From NCBI GenBank assembly GCA_963804595.1, contig CAWDQZ010000017.1:1-64000 (forward strand): a DNA stretch of 64,000 nt, written 5' to 3'. The position numbers and the translations under genes were made by a program. The DNA is from DASUPK01 sp963804595. GTDB lineage: Bacteria > Actinomycetota > Thermoleophilia > Solirubrobacterales > 70-9. The notes under the pieces were generated by a model. That model searched no databases, was not told the origin of the DNA, and saw only the letters and a list, made by a program, of their open reading frames with translations. Position 1 is the stretch's first letter, and each line of letters begins with the position of its first letter. Below are positions 1 to 7,675 of this stretch, one piece after another.

Positions 1-150
1 GTGCGGTCGGTGGCGCGGACACGGTCGGAACTATCCGGGAATCGGAGCGGGTGAGAGCGATTAGATTAGGCAGCCTCCGCGAATTCACCTCCCCTTCATG
101 TTCTACCAGTGACGTTTGGTTGAGGCCGAGTCCGAAGAACTCCCAGTGGC

Positions 151-1395
151 ATGACAGCTGACGCACCTCGACCTCGTGATCCAGGGGAGCGCCGCAGACG
201 CGAGCGCCGACGGGCGGCGATCGCTCGAGCCCGGCGTCGCCGTCTGGTGTGGCTGACGATCATCCTCGGCGGAGCCGTCGCCGTGGTCCTCGCCCTAGTG
301 CTCGGAGGCGGATCGTCCGGGGACACGAGCCGGACCTCCCCGGATTCATCGATCCCAACCAGCCGGAAAGACGGCCGGGTCGGGCCTCCGGCGATCAATC
401 CGAAGAACGTCTATGCGGCCGACCGCTCGGGGCTGCTCGCGCCGGCGGTCCGGGGCGACCCGAACCTCGTCTACGTGCCGAACAGCGACAGCAACACGGT
501 CAGCGTCATCGATCCGCGCACGTACAAGGTGATCGACCAGTTCCCGGTCGGGATCAATCCTCAGCACGTTGTTCCCTCCTACGACCTGAAGACGCTCTGG
601 GTCAACAACGACCAGGGCAACAGCCTGACCGCGATCGACCCGCGCACGGGGAAGCCGGGCCGCACCATTCCGGTGACCGACCCATACAACCTCTACTTCA
701 CGCCCAACGGCCGCTACGCGATCGTCGTCTCCGAGCGGCTTCAGCGCCTCGACTTCCGGGACGCGCACACGATGAAGCTCCATCACTCGCTGCCTGTGCC
801 GTGCTCGGGACCCAATCACATGGACTTCACGGCCGATGGGCGCTTCCTGCTGCTCAGCTGCGAGTTCGACGGCAAGGCGGTCGAGGTCGACGTCGCGAAC
901 GAAAAGGTCGTGAGATCGATACCCCTCGACCCGGGGGGCATGCCTCAGGACGTCAAGCTCTCGCCTGACGGCAAGGACTTCTACGTGGCTGACATGGCGC
1001 GCGGAGGTGTCTGGGTCGTCGATGCCCACCGGCTCAGAAGGGTGGGGTTCATACCCACCGGCGCCGGTGCCCACGGCCTTTACGTCAGCCGTGACTCACG
1101 CGACCTCTACGTCTCCAACCGGATGGAGGGATCGGTGTCGGTGATCTCCTTCGCGCGACGCAGGGCGGTCCAGAAATGGCGGATCCCGGGCGGCGGCAGC
1201 CCCGACATGGGGGGCGTATCAGCGGACGGCCGTGTGCTTTGGCTGGCAGGTCGCTACAACGCGGTCGTCTACGCATTCAACACCCGGACCGGGAGGGTGA
1301 TCGCGCAGATCCCGGTTGGCAACGGCCCACACGGCCTGTGCGTCTTCCCTCAACCGGGCCGCTACTCGCTCGGTCACACGGGCGTCTTTCGCTAG
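151..1395 (+). CDS. Membrane-anchored YVTN-type beta-propeller protein
   Basis: The product has 414 residues. An Arg-rich N-terminus (about 1-30) is followed by one hydrophobic segment (about 32-52), so it is probably anchored with the rest outside. From about residue 100 it carries repeated blades of the YVTN/NHL type, such as LVYVPNSDSNTVSVIDP, with later blades LYVSNRMEGSVSVIS and GPHGLCVFPQPG. Such propellers act as extracellular binding or scaffold domains; no enzymatic residues can be assigned. The ATG start gives the basic-then-hydrophobic N-terminus; no strong ribosome binding site is visible. It stands alone, with a divergent small gene beginning just past its end. It could belong functionally with other extracellular redox proteins in the window, but nothing here shows that. 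Confidence 0.85.
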   Translation: MTADAPRPRDPGERRRRERRRAAIARARRRRLVWLTIILGGAVAVVLALVLGGGSSGDTSRTSPDSSIPTSRKDGRVGPPAINPKNVYAADRSGLLAPAVRGDPNLVYVPNSDSNTVSVIDPRTYKVIDQFPVGINPQHVVPSYDLKTLWVNNDQGNSLTAIDPRTGKPGRTIPVTDPYNLYFTPNGRYAIVVSERLQRLDFRDAHTMKLHHSLPVPCSGPNHMDFTADGRFLLLSCEFDGKAVEVDVANEKVVRSIPLDPGGMPQDVKLSPDGKDFYVADMARGGVWVVDAHRLRRVGFIPTGAGAHGLYVSRDSRDLYVSNRMEGSVSVISFARRRAVQKWRIPGGGSPDMGGVSADGRVLWLAGRYNAVVYAFNTRTGRVIAQIPVGNGPHGLCVFPQPGRYSLGHTGVFR

Positions 1396-1399
1396 TGCG

Positions 1400-1567
1400 T
1401 CACCGCTCGTGTCGTGCGAGCCAGAACGCCCAGCCCACCAGCACCGCCGCGCCCAGCAGCATCACGCCGCTCGCCTCGAGCGAGTCATGCACCAACGAGG
1501 TGAACGCGAACAGGAGGCAGATGAACCCGGCCCACGCGCTCACACCCCAGATCGGTCGTCCGTTCAC
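1400..1567 (-). CDS. Small two-helix membrane protein, 55 aa
   Basis: A short open frame starting at GTG encodes 55 residues with two hydrophobic segments (about 8-25, AWAGFICLLFAFTSLV, and 35-50, VMLLGAAVLVGWAFWLA), a polar linker (HDSLEASG) and a basic end (ARHER). An in-frame TAG lies six codons upstream of the GTG, and an AGAGGG purine tract precedes it by about 10 nt. The pattern of two clean helices with charged ends is typical of real small membrane proteins. It is convergent with the propeller gene (4 nt between stops) and divergent from the methyltransferase. I do not recognise a family. Confidence 0.55.
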   Translation of the reverse strand: MNGRPIWGVSAWAGFICLLFAFTSLVHDSLEASGVMLLGAAVLVGWAFWLARHER

Positions 1568-1738
1568 TCGACCAACCCTCTACCCAGAACCATGGGTGCA
1601 GACTCGTCCCACGAGGTAAAGCTCGTGTGAAAAGTTTCTAATGCGCGGGCGGCGCCGCCGTGCGCCTTCGCACACAGTGGCCGGGATGCGAGGAATACTG
1701 TCTCTCGCACCACCGACCACACCAAAGACGGGAGAAGC

Positions 1739-2599
1739 ATGGAAGCGAAGTCGATCGATGCGGATGAGTTCCGCGGCAAGCAGCGCGACCAGTGGAACAA
1801 GGCAGCCGCCGGCTGGAACGAGTGGTCGGATTTCACGGACGAGCGGGCCGGCGCGGTCAGCGAGCGGATGGTCGAGATGGCCGGTGTCGAGGAAGGAGAT
1901 CGCGTCCTCGACGTCGCCGCCGGCTACGGCGAGCCCGCGCTGACGGCCGCCCGCCGGGTCGGACCCGAGGGCAGCATCATCGCGACGGACATCTCCGCCG
2001 AGATGCTCAACTTCGGCCGGGCGCGCGCCGCCGCAAATGGCGTGGAGAACATCGAGTTCATGCAGTCGGATGCGAACTCGCTCGACTTCCCCGCCGAGAG
2101 CTTCGATGCGGCCGTCTCGCGCTGGGGAATAATCTTCGACCCGGACGGGGAGGGCGCCGCGGCCAAGGTGCGTGGCTTCCTCAAGCCCGAAAGCCGGTTC
2201 GCGATCAGCTCCTGGGGAGCGGTCGAAAAAGTGCCGTGGCTGGCGATCGCGTTCAAAACCGCAATGGAGCGGCTCGATGTGCCGCCGCCCCCGCCGGGAA
2301 CGCCCGGGCCGCTCTCTCGCCCGACCCCGGAGGCGATCGGCGGACTGCTCGAGGGCGGTGGGTTCTCCGACCTGGAGGTGGAGGAAATCGAGCTGATCCT
2401 GCCATTCGAGTCGGCCGAGGAGTACACGCGCTTCGCGCAGGCGATCATCGCGCCGGTCGTCGCGATGATCTCAGCGCATCCGGAGGACGTGCAGCAGGAG
2501 ACCTGGGATGCGATCACCGAGAAAGCCCGCGAGCGGGCTGGGGCCGACGGCCGGTTCACTCTCACGAATCAGGTGTTGGTGGCCTCCGGCCAGGCGTAG
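1739..2599 (+). CDS. Class I SAM-dependent methyltransferase
   Basis: The protein has 286 residues with the Rossmann-fold methyltransferase motifs: motif I VLDVAAGYGEPALTAA at about 59-74, an acidic residue ending strand 2 (ATDIS), motif II region FMQSDANSLDFP, and a post-motif region AVSRWGIIFDPD. It resembles UbiE/Methyltransf_11 enzymes acting on small molecules; the substrate is unknown. The ATG follows GGGAG at a suitable distance. A cupin gene follows in the same reading frame directly after the TAG stop, which suggests co-transcription. A second, related methyltransferase lies at 33574-34488. Confidence 0.85.
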   Translation: MEAKSIDADEFRGKQRDQWNKAAAGWNEWSDFTDERAGAVSERMVEMAGVEEGDRVLDVAAGYGEPALTAARRVGPEGSIIATDISAEMLNFGRARAAANGVENIEFMQSDANSLDFPAESFDAAVSRWGIIFDPDGEGAAAKVRGFLKPESRFAISSWGAVEKVPWLAIAFKTAMERLDVPPPPPGTPGPLSRPTPEAIGGLLEGGGFSDLEVEEIELILPFESAEEYTRFAQAIIAPVVAMISAHPEDVQQETWDAITEKARERAGADGRFTLTNQVLVASGQA

Positions 2600-2608
2600 G
2601 GTCTCCGA

Positions 2609-3109
2609 ATCGAGGCCGGGCAGCCAGAGACACACAGCTTCGAGGACGACGGCGGGATCCCCAACTCGCCCCTGCCCGTCCTGATCTACCACGGGATCGA
2701 GGCCGCTCGTCAGGCCGACGCGTGCGAGGAGCTGCTGGGCTCGAATGGCTGGCTGACCGAGTGGCGGGACGGGATCTTCTCGTTCCACCACTTCCACTCG
2801 ATCACCCACGAGGCTCTCGGCATCGCCTCGGGGACCGCGACGGTCATGCTCGGCGGTCCGGCTGGCAAGAGCTTCGAGATCGGGCAGGGCGACGTTCTGG
2901 TCCTGCCGGCGGGCACGGGGCACTGCAATCAGGGCTCGAGCTCCGACCTGCTGGTGATCGGCGCCTACCCGAACGGGATGCCGTGGGACATCCGCCGCGG
3001 CGACCCGGCCGAGCATGACGAGGCCCTCGCCAACATTCGCGCCGTGCCGCTGCCGGACGCCGACCCGGTCGAGGGCGCAGACGGTCCGCTGACCTCGCTC
3101 TGGCGCTGA
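2609..3109 (+). CDS. YjlB-like cupin protein with no canonical start codon
   Basis: Translating past the methyltransferase TAG gives a complete YjlB-type cupin: PETHSFEDDGGIPNSPLPV, GWLTEWRDGIFSFHHFHS, ITHEALGIASGTATV, GDVLVLPAGTGHC and LLVIGAYPNGMPWDI. The HHFHS and GTGH histidines are the expected metal ligands of the two cupin motifs. The first ATG (2846) would remove the whole first half of the barrel. Between the TAG at 2597 and that ATG there is no ATG, GTG or TTG in frame. The family N-terminus would fit a start at the ATC at 2609. The start is therefore unresolved: a rare ATC start, a base error, or a damaged gene. Function is unknown; it is probably co-transcribed with the methyltransferase. 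Confidence 0.7.
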   Translation: MEAGQPETHSFEDDGGIPNSPLPVLIYHGIEAARQADACEELLGSNGWLTEWRDGIFSFHHFHSITHEALGIASGTATVMLGGPAGKSFEIGQGDVLVLPAGTGHCNQGSSSDLLVIGAYPNGMPWDIRRGDPAEHDEALANIRAVPLPDADPVEGADGPLTSLWR

Positions 3110-3191
3110 TTCCAGGCGACTAGCCCGAGTGCATGGCCGACGTCACGACGATCGCCGAGCTCGGTACCGCCGGCGGCTGATCTCGCGTCGC

Positions 3192-4031
3192 CTAGGCGAA
3201 TCGCTTGACGAAGTCGAGCGCCGCCTGCGCCACCTCGCGCCAGCCGCTGTCGATCGTCAGCGCGTGTCCGCGGTTAGGGATCTGCTTGATCTCGGTGACA
3301 GACGAGTTGCGACTCTGCCGCTTGTAGGAGGCGTTCGCAATCGCCCAGGGAACCGTGTGGTCCTTCTCACCGTCGATGATGAGCAGAGGGCCCCGGTCGG
3401 GATTCTTCGGGTCGAGCTTCGCCTCGGTCCATGGGTTCAGGTTCGCGTTCGCCATCTGCATCAGCGCCGAACCAGGGGCGGCCACGTGGTAGGTGTCGTA
3501 GAGCTGTTTCGCCTCCTCATCGCTCAACGCGTTCGCCCAGCCGTACTTGAACTGGTCAAAGGTGAGCGTGATGGCCTTGCTGCGGTTGAGGGGGTTCTTG
3601 AGCACCGGGGCAGCAGAGCGCAGCGCCGAGACCGGCAGCGGCAGGACCCCGCGAAAAGGACCGGGATCGATCGCGACGGTCGCAGCGGAGAGCCCACGGT
3701 CGGCGATCATCTGGGCGAGCAGCCCTCCGGTGGAATGACCCATCACCGCAGGCTTCTTCTGCAGCCCGCCGATGACCTCGGCCGCGTGGTCAGCGATCTG
3801 CTTGAGCGTCTTCTTGGCGAGGACGTCGGGATTCGCCCTCGCCTCCTCGACGGTCGCGGGGTCGTCCGGCCAATCCGGCGTCAACCCCGCGTACCCCTCC
3901 TCCTCGAAGTAGCCGACCCAGTTGTCCCAGCTGCTCGGCAGCACCCAGAGGCCGTGGATGAGGACGATCGGCGTCCTGCCGCTCGAGTTCGCCTTCTCCA
4001 GCTGCTGGGCTTCCCGCTCGGAGATCGCCAT
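3192..4031 (-). CDS. Alpha/beta hydrolase
   Basis: The 279-residue protein has the alpha/beta hydrolase layout: oxyanion strand VLIHG (about 23-27), nucleophile elbow GHSTGG with Ser100, acid Asp224 in DGEKDHTVPW, and His256 in RGHALTI. A helical cap lies between about 125 and 200. It has no signal peptide, so it is cytoplasmic, acting on an unknown ester or similar bond. The ATG follows GAGGAGCAAGTCGCA, a good ribosome binding site. A conserved hairpin that also ends the tmRNA lies about 60 nt upstream. It is convergent with the cupin gene. Confidence 0.85.
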   Translation of the reverse strand: MAISEREAQQLEKANSSGRTPIVLIHGLWVLPSSWDNWVGYFEEEGYAGLTPDWPDDPATVEEARANPDVLAKKTLKQIADHAAEVIGGLQKKPAVMGHSTGGLLAQMIADRGLSAATVAIDPGPFRGVLPLPVSALRSAAPVLKNPLNRSKAITLTFDQFKYGWANALSDEEAKQLYDTYHVAAPGSALMQMANANLNPWTEAKLDPKNPDRGPLLIIDGEKDHTVPWAIANASYKRQSRNSSVTEIKQIPNRGHALTIDSGWREVAQAALDFVKRFA

Positions 4032-4088
4032 TGCGACTTGCTCCTCTGTCGTGGATCAGTCGGGCGTCACTCACCCTACTGACCAACA

Positions 4089-4121
4089 CAAAACGGGCTG
4101 CGCTTCGCTGAGCTCAGCGCA
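4089..4121 (-). terminator. Probable intrinsic terminator of tmRNA
   Basis: On the minus strand just 3' of the tmRNA, a six-base stem TGCGCT/AGCGCA (4116-4121 with 4099-4104) is followed within a few bases by TTTT (4090-4093). The same bases form the core of a hairpin found at three other places in the window, so it may be more than a terminator. Confidence 0.5.
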
Positions 4122-4130
4122 CCCTCACAT
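4091..4130 (-). repeat. Bulged hairpin repeat, copy A
   Basis: This is copy A of a four-member family (others at 26329, 28670 and 58007). Read on the minus strand it has ATGTGAGGG, a stem arm, a loop containing GCGAAGC, the second arm and CCCGTTTT. The stem TGCGCT/AGCGCA differs from the other copies but still pairs, and the single unpaired base next to the GGG/CCC pairs is kept. It lies between tmRNA and the hydrolase gene. Confidence 0.55.
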
Positions 4131-4133
4131 CTA

Positions 4134-4493
4134 TGGAGCCGGTGGCATCGAAGCCACGTCCTCGATCACGAACGATCGGCGTCTACAGGCTTAGCCGGCG
4201 CTTTGGTTCTCGTCCTTCGGCCTCCGCTGCCGGCGGGAGATGCCGGAGGACAGAGCCCCTTCGATTTCCCCGGAAGGTCGGGGCGGGCCGACCGGGTGAG
4301 CCCGATGCTGACGCCGGGACCCCACCCCTCGGGCTCGGGTGGGCCGACGCTCACTACCTAGCTACTAACTAAGCGGCGAGGGCGAACTCATGGTCCGCAC
4401 TTATTGGTTGGTCCAGGTTTTTAACGAGGCCTCCTGGAACCTCGGCCTGCAACCTGATCGCACGGATGACCAAGTCGAATCCAATTCGGCCCC
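4134..4493 (-). ncRNA. ssrA: Transfer-messenger RNA (tmRNA)
   Basis: This is one-piece tmRNA, which with SmpB frees stalled ribosomes and tags the product for proteolysis. The 5' end GGGGCCGAATTGGATTCGAC matches the tmRNA signature, and GGGGCCG pairs with CGGCTCC at the 3' end (one G-U). The resume codon GCG at 4398-4396 opens a frame encoding ADHEFALAA and ending in TAG at 4371-4369, preceded by the usual GGCCTCGTTAAAA segment. With the tRNA-borne alanine the tag would be A-ADHEFALAA, very close in form to known tags. GC-rich pseudoknot segments fill the middle, and a T-arm with TTCGAT lies near the 3' end. CCA is not encoded (TAG follows the discriminator A). smpB lies 4 kb away on the same strand. 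Confidence 0.95.
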
Positions 4494-4562
4494 GTGCTAT
4501 GTACGGGCAATTCTAGCCTCGAATGGCCCGGCTGCCGGTGCGCGCTGGCGCACCGGGAGCGG

Positions 4563-4691
4563 CTAGTGGCCCTTCCTACGCCTCTGCTTGCACTTCTTGT
4601 GCTTCTTCTTGGCGCTGTCCGCCAGGCGCTTTTCGGTATGGATGAGACAGTTCTCCGGGCGTGTGCCGTAAGGGCGCGCTAAGGCGCGGCG
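4563..4691 (-). pseudogene. Possible remnant of a Lys-rich secreted protein tail
   Basis: Between tmRNA and the M50 gene, a minus-strand frame open between two TAG codons reads TRPENCLIHTEKRLADSA and then KKKHKKCKQRRRKGH before the stop. It has no ATG, GTG or TTG. The ending closely resembles the Lys/Cys/His tail of the sugar dehydrogenase at 41834 and the tails of the S1 proteases. I read it as the leftover 3' end of a lost gene; chance is possible for so short a stretch. Confidence 0.3.
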
Positions 4692-4709
4692 CTACCGTTG
4701 ATCTCGCCG

Positions 4710-5570
4710 ATGGAAGCGCACAACCTGCCTGCCACACTGCCCGACACTGGTCGCGATCGCGAGCCGATCCATCCCGGCTCGGGCCGCGGCGGAAATGGGT
4801 TGCTGAAGAGGATCGGCGCCGCCCTTGCGGCCATCGGGCTGTTCCTCGCGAAGCTCGGCACCAAGGCGAAGCTCCTGCTGGTCGTTCTGCCGAAGCTCAA
4901 GCTGTTCACGACCTCGGCCTCGATGCTGGTCTCTATCGCCGCCTACCAGCTGATCTTCGGCTGGCTGTTCTCGATCGGCTTCGTGCTGCTCCTGCTCCTG
5001 CACGAGCTCGGGCACGTCTTCCAGCTTCGACGGGAGGGTGTCAAGGCCTCGGCGCCGATGTTCATCCCCTTTCTGGGCGCGGTGATCTCCGCCAAATCGA
5101 TGGGCGACGACGCCGGCGCGGAGGCACGCGTGGGCCTCGCCGGCCCGGTCCTCGGCTCGATCGCCACGCTGGTACCGCTTGGGATCTGGCTCGCAACCGG
5201 CAGCCACTTCTGGCAGGCACTCGCCTTCATCGGCTTCTTTCTCAACCTCTTCAATCTGCTGCCGGTCCTGCCGCTGGACGGCGGGCGAGCGATGGCCGCC
5301 CTCTCCCCCTGGGTCTGGCTCGTGGGTTTCCTTGGACTGGTCGCGCTGGCCGTCTTCTTTCCGAGCCCGATCATCCTGCTCATCCTGCTGTTCGGCGGCA
5401 TGGAGAGCTGGCGGCGCTGGAAGCTGCGCAACACACCGGAGGGCAGGGCCTATCACCAGATCCCCACTCGGACCCGTGTTCTCGTCGCCGCGACATACCT
5501 CCTCCTGATCGTCGCGCTAGCCGCGGGCGTCTCGGCGACGCACCTCCCGCGCGGGCTCTCGGACGTCTAG
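4710..5570 (+). CDS. M50-family membrane metalloprotease
   Basis: This is an integral-membrane zinc protease of the site-2 protease type. HELGH (about residue 102) supplies zinc ligands and the catalytic Glu inside a hydrophobic helix. NLLPVLPLDGGR (about 187-198) is the second conserved motif, whose Asp completes the site. About six hydrophobic segments are visible, with a further one near the C-terminus. Such enzymes cleave membrane-embedded substrates, often anti-sigma factors; no target is evident here. A TTG four codons earlier (4698) is an alternative start; neither has a clear ribosome binding site. It is convergent with the coiled-coil gene, 14 nt between stops. Confidence 0.85.
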   Translation: MEAHNLPATLPDTGRDREPIHPGSGRGGNGLLKRIGAALAAIGLFLAKLGTKAKLLLVVLPKLKLFTTSASMLVSIAAYQLIFGWLFSIGFVLLLLLHELGHVFQLRREGVKASAPMFIPFLGAVISAKSMGDDAGAEARVGLAGPVLGSIATLVPLGIWLATGSHFWQALAFIGFFLNLFNLLPVLPLDGGRAMAALSPWVWLVGFLGLVALAVFFPSPIILLILLFGGMESWRRWKLRNTPEGRAYHQIPTRTRVLVAATYLLLIVALAAGVSATHLPRGLSDV

Positions 5571-5584
5571 GTCCGGAGGCCGCG

Positions 5585-7675
5585 CTAGAGCGTCAGCCTC
5601 GGGCTGACGTCGCTGAGGAGCTCTGGGGGCATTCCGGGAACCTCGGCGAGCTCGTCCACGGACTTGAAGCCGCCCTGGCGCTCGCGGTAGGTGATCACCC
5701 GCGTCGCCTGGGTGACCGAGAGACCCAGCTCGCGCAGGTCCTCGAACGTTGCACTGTTGAGATGGATTCCGTTGGAGGCCGACTCGTCACCCGCCCCAGC
5801 GCCCAGGATCGCGCCGACGGTGCGACCGAGAATTCCGCCTCCGCCCTCGCCTTCATCACCCGGTTCCTCGGGCTCTGAAGGCTCCGTCAGCGGGGGTGTG
5901 GCTGCTTCGGCCGCCGGCGGCGGATCTGCCTCGGCCGGCGTCGGGGGGCTCGCGGGCTCACGGGGAGGGGCCTCGGCCCCGCCACCGCCGCGAAGGCTGG
6001 AAGCGGCTGCGGCCTCGGCCTCCCGCGCCCTGCGCTCCGCCTCGGTCGCGCGCTCCTCGGCTGCGGTGACCCGCTCGAGGACCTCGCGGAGCGCTCGCTC
6101 CCGATCGGCCTCCTCGGCCTTGAGCTGGGCCAGGCGCTCCGCCCGTGCCGCGCGCTCCTCGGCCTCCTGCGTGCGCCGTTCGATCTCTTCGAGCCGGCGG
6201 TAAGCGTCCTCCATCGCGCGTTCCTGCTCCTCTCGCTCCGCGTGCAGGAGAGCCTCGGCCTCCTCCACCGCACCCGAGAGATGCTGGTGCTCGACGTCGA
6301 CCTGGGCCCGGGCGCGTTCCTCGGCCTCCCGCAGCAGCCGGCCGGCGTCAGCTCCAGCCCGCTCCTCCTCCTCGGCACGGACGCGCTCCTCGGCCTCGCG
6401 CCGGGCCTGCTCGGCGGCCTCGGCGACTCGGACGTCCGCCTCACGGCGTGCCTGCTCGATCGCCTCTCGGGTTCGCTCCTCCACCTCGCGGCGGACGCGC
6501 TCCGACTCTTCCTGAGCCCGCTCCTCCGCCTCACGGCGGAGACGCTCGGCCTCCTGCCTCACTCTCTCCTCGACGGTCTGGCGGGCCTCCTCCTCTGCCT
6601 GCCGCCGGGCCTGCTCTGCGGCCATCCGGATCAGCTGCTCGGTCTCCTCGGCGGCTGCCGGCTCGGCGACCGACAGCTCTTCGTCGGCCGGCGGCTCGAG
6701 GATGGGCTCCTCGACGGCCGGCGGCTCGGGAGTCGGCTCCTCGACGACCGGCGGCTCAAGGCTCAGCTCTTCGAGGACGGGCGGCTCCACGGCCTCGGGT
6801 TCATGATCGGCGGGCGGCTCAGCGAGCGGATCGTCCGTCGCCTCGGGCGGGGCATCGTACGGCCGGGCCTGCGGGACATCGGGCAGCGCCTGCTCGCCCT
6901 CGGCGGACTCCGGGGCGTCGGGCTCTGGTGCTGGCGGCTCGGAAGTCGGCGGCTCAGGGGCCGACGGTTCTGGAGCACGGATGCCTTCCTCCTCCCGCGC
7001 GAGCGCGTCGATCTGATCCTGAAGAGATGTGCCGCCCTCGCTTGAAATGTCGAGCCCCTCCGGCTCCGGCGCCTCTTCGACGGGGGGCGGCGGGGCGGCG
7101 GGGTCAGCAGCGCTGGCGGCGGCACCCGCGGTGTCAGCGGCGAGCTCAGCCGAAGACGGCTCCTGGTCGGCGTCGGCGTCGGCCTCGCCTTCCTCCGATG
7201 AGGTCGCGGCGAATCCTCCCGGCGCCTTCTCGGGCTCCGGCGCGAGCGGTGTGAGCTTCGGCTCGTCTTCCGCCGGCTCGGTGTCGCTGCCGGGCGGGAC
7301 CCGTTGCGATGGAGGCGACATCGTCGCCCCCTCGGCAGCCTCTGCGGCCAGCTCGTTCGGCGCCTCCTCGACCGGCTCCTCCGGCGTCTGCTGAACCGGC
7401 TCCTCCGGCGTGTCGTCAACCGGCTCCTCGGGCGTCTCCTCGACGCTCTCTCCGTCGTGGTTCACACCCGCCACGGCAGCCTTCTCGGTCGGCTCGGCGT
7501 CCCCCTCCCGGTCCTCGCCCGCGGCGAGTCCGAGCGCGGCGGCGAGCATGGTGGACTCCTCCACGCCGTCGCCCGACTGATCGCCGCTGGTCGCGTCCTC
7601 CGCTGCCACCGGGGTCTGCTCAGGCGCCGTCTCCCTCTGCTCCTCCGCGCTCTCCTCCTCCGGCTCGGTCTCCAC
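5585..7675 (-). CDS. Coiled-coil, Glu/Pro-rich protein with C-terminal helix-hairpin-helix (main part of a frameshifted gene)
   Basis: As written this frame begins at a GTG at 7675, but it stays open and coding-like to about 7905, where it should join the N-terminal frame described next. The protein is very acidic and low in complexity: Pro/Glu repeats such as PPVVEEPTPEPPAVEEP, then about 200 residues of heptad-rich coiled coil (EEARQTVEERVRQEAERLR). The last 60 residues form a ComEA-like helix-hairpin-helix (NSATFEDLRELGL, then FKSVDELAEVPGMPPELL), normally a DNA-binding fold. If the frameshift is an error, the whole gene encodes about 927 residues with an N-terminal membrane helix. Function is unknown; a membrane-tethered DNA-contacting protein is one reading. 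It sits downstream of smpB. Confidence 0.7.
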   Translation of the reverse strand: METEPEEESAEEQRETAPEQTPVAAEDATSGDQSGDGVEESTMLAAALGLAAGEDREGDAEPTEKAAVAGVNHDGESVEETPEEPVDDTPEEPVQQTPEEPVEEAPNELAAEAAEGATMSPPSQRVPPGSDTEPAEDEPKLTPLAPEPEKAPGGFAATSSEEGEADADADQEPSSAELAADTAGAAASAADPAAPPPPVEEAPEPEGLDISSEGGTSLQDQIDALAREEEGIRAPEPSAPEPPTSEPPAPEPDAPESAEGEQALPDVPQARPYDAPPEATDDPLAEPPADHEPEAVEPPVLEELSLEPPVVEEPTPEPPAVEEPILEPPADEELSVAEPAAAEETEQLIRMAAEQARRQAEEEARQTVEERVRQEAERLRREAEERAQEESERVRREVEERTREAIEQARREADVRVAEAAEQARREAEERVRAEEEERAGADAGRLLREAEERARAQVDVEHQHLSGAVEEAEALLHAEREEQERAMEDAYRRLEEIERRTQEAEERAARAERLAQLKAEEADRERALREVLERVTAAEERATEAERRAREAEAAAASSLRGGGGAEAPPREPASPPTPAEADPPPAAEAATPPLTEPSEPEEPGDEGEGGGGILGRTVGAILGAGAGDESASNGIHLNSATFEDLRELGLSVTQATRVITYRERQGGFKSVDELAEVPGMPPELLSDVSPRLTL

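Noticed and set aside
346..1074. Long minus-strand frame opposite the propeller gene
   Set aside because: GC-rich DNA leaves shadow frames open; the product is Arg/Val/Asp-rich without domains, while the plus frame has clear propeller blades.
4494..4697. Two-piece (permuted) tmRNA
   Set aside because: The 5' GGGGCCG pairs with the 3' CGGCTCC and all parts are in normal order, so it is a one-piece tmRNA.
6145..7254. Long plus-strand frame opposite the coiled-coil gene
   Set aside because: Pro/Arg/Ala low-complexity shadow of a repetitive acidic gene on the other strand; no start signal or recognisable fold.
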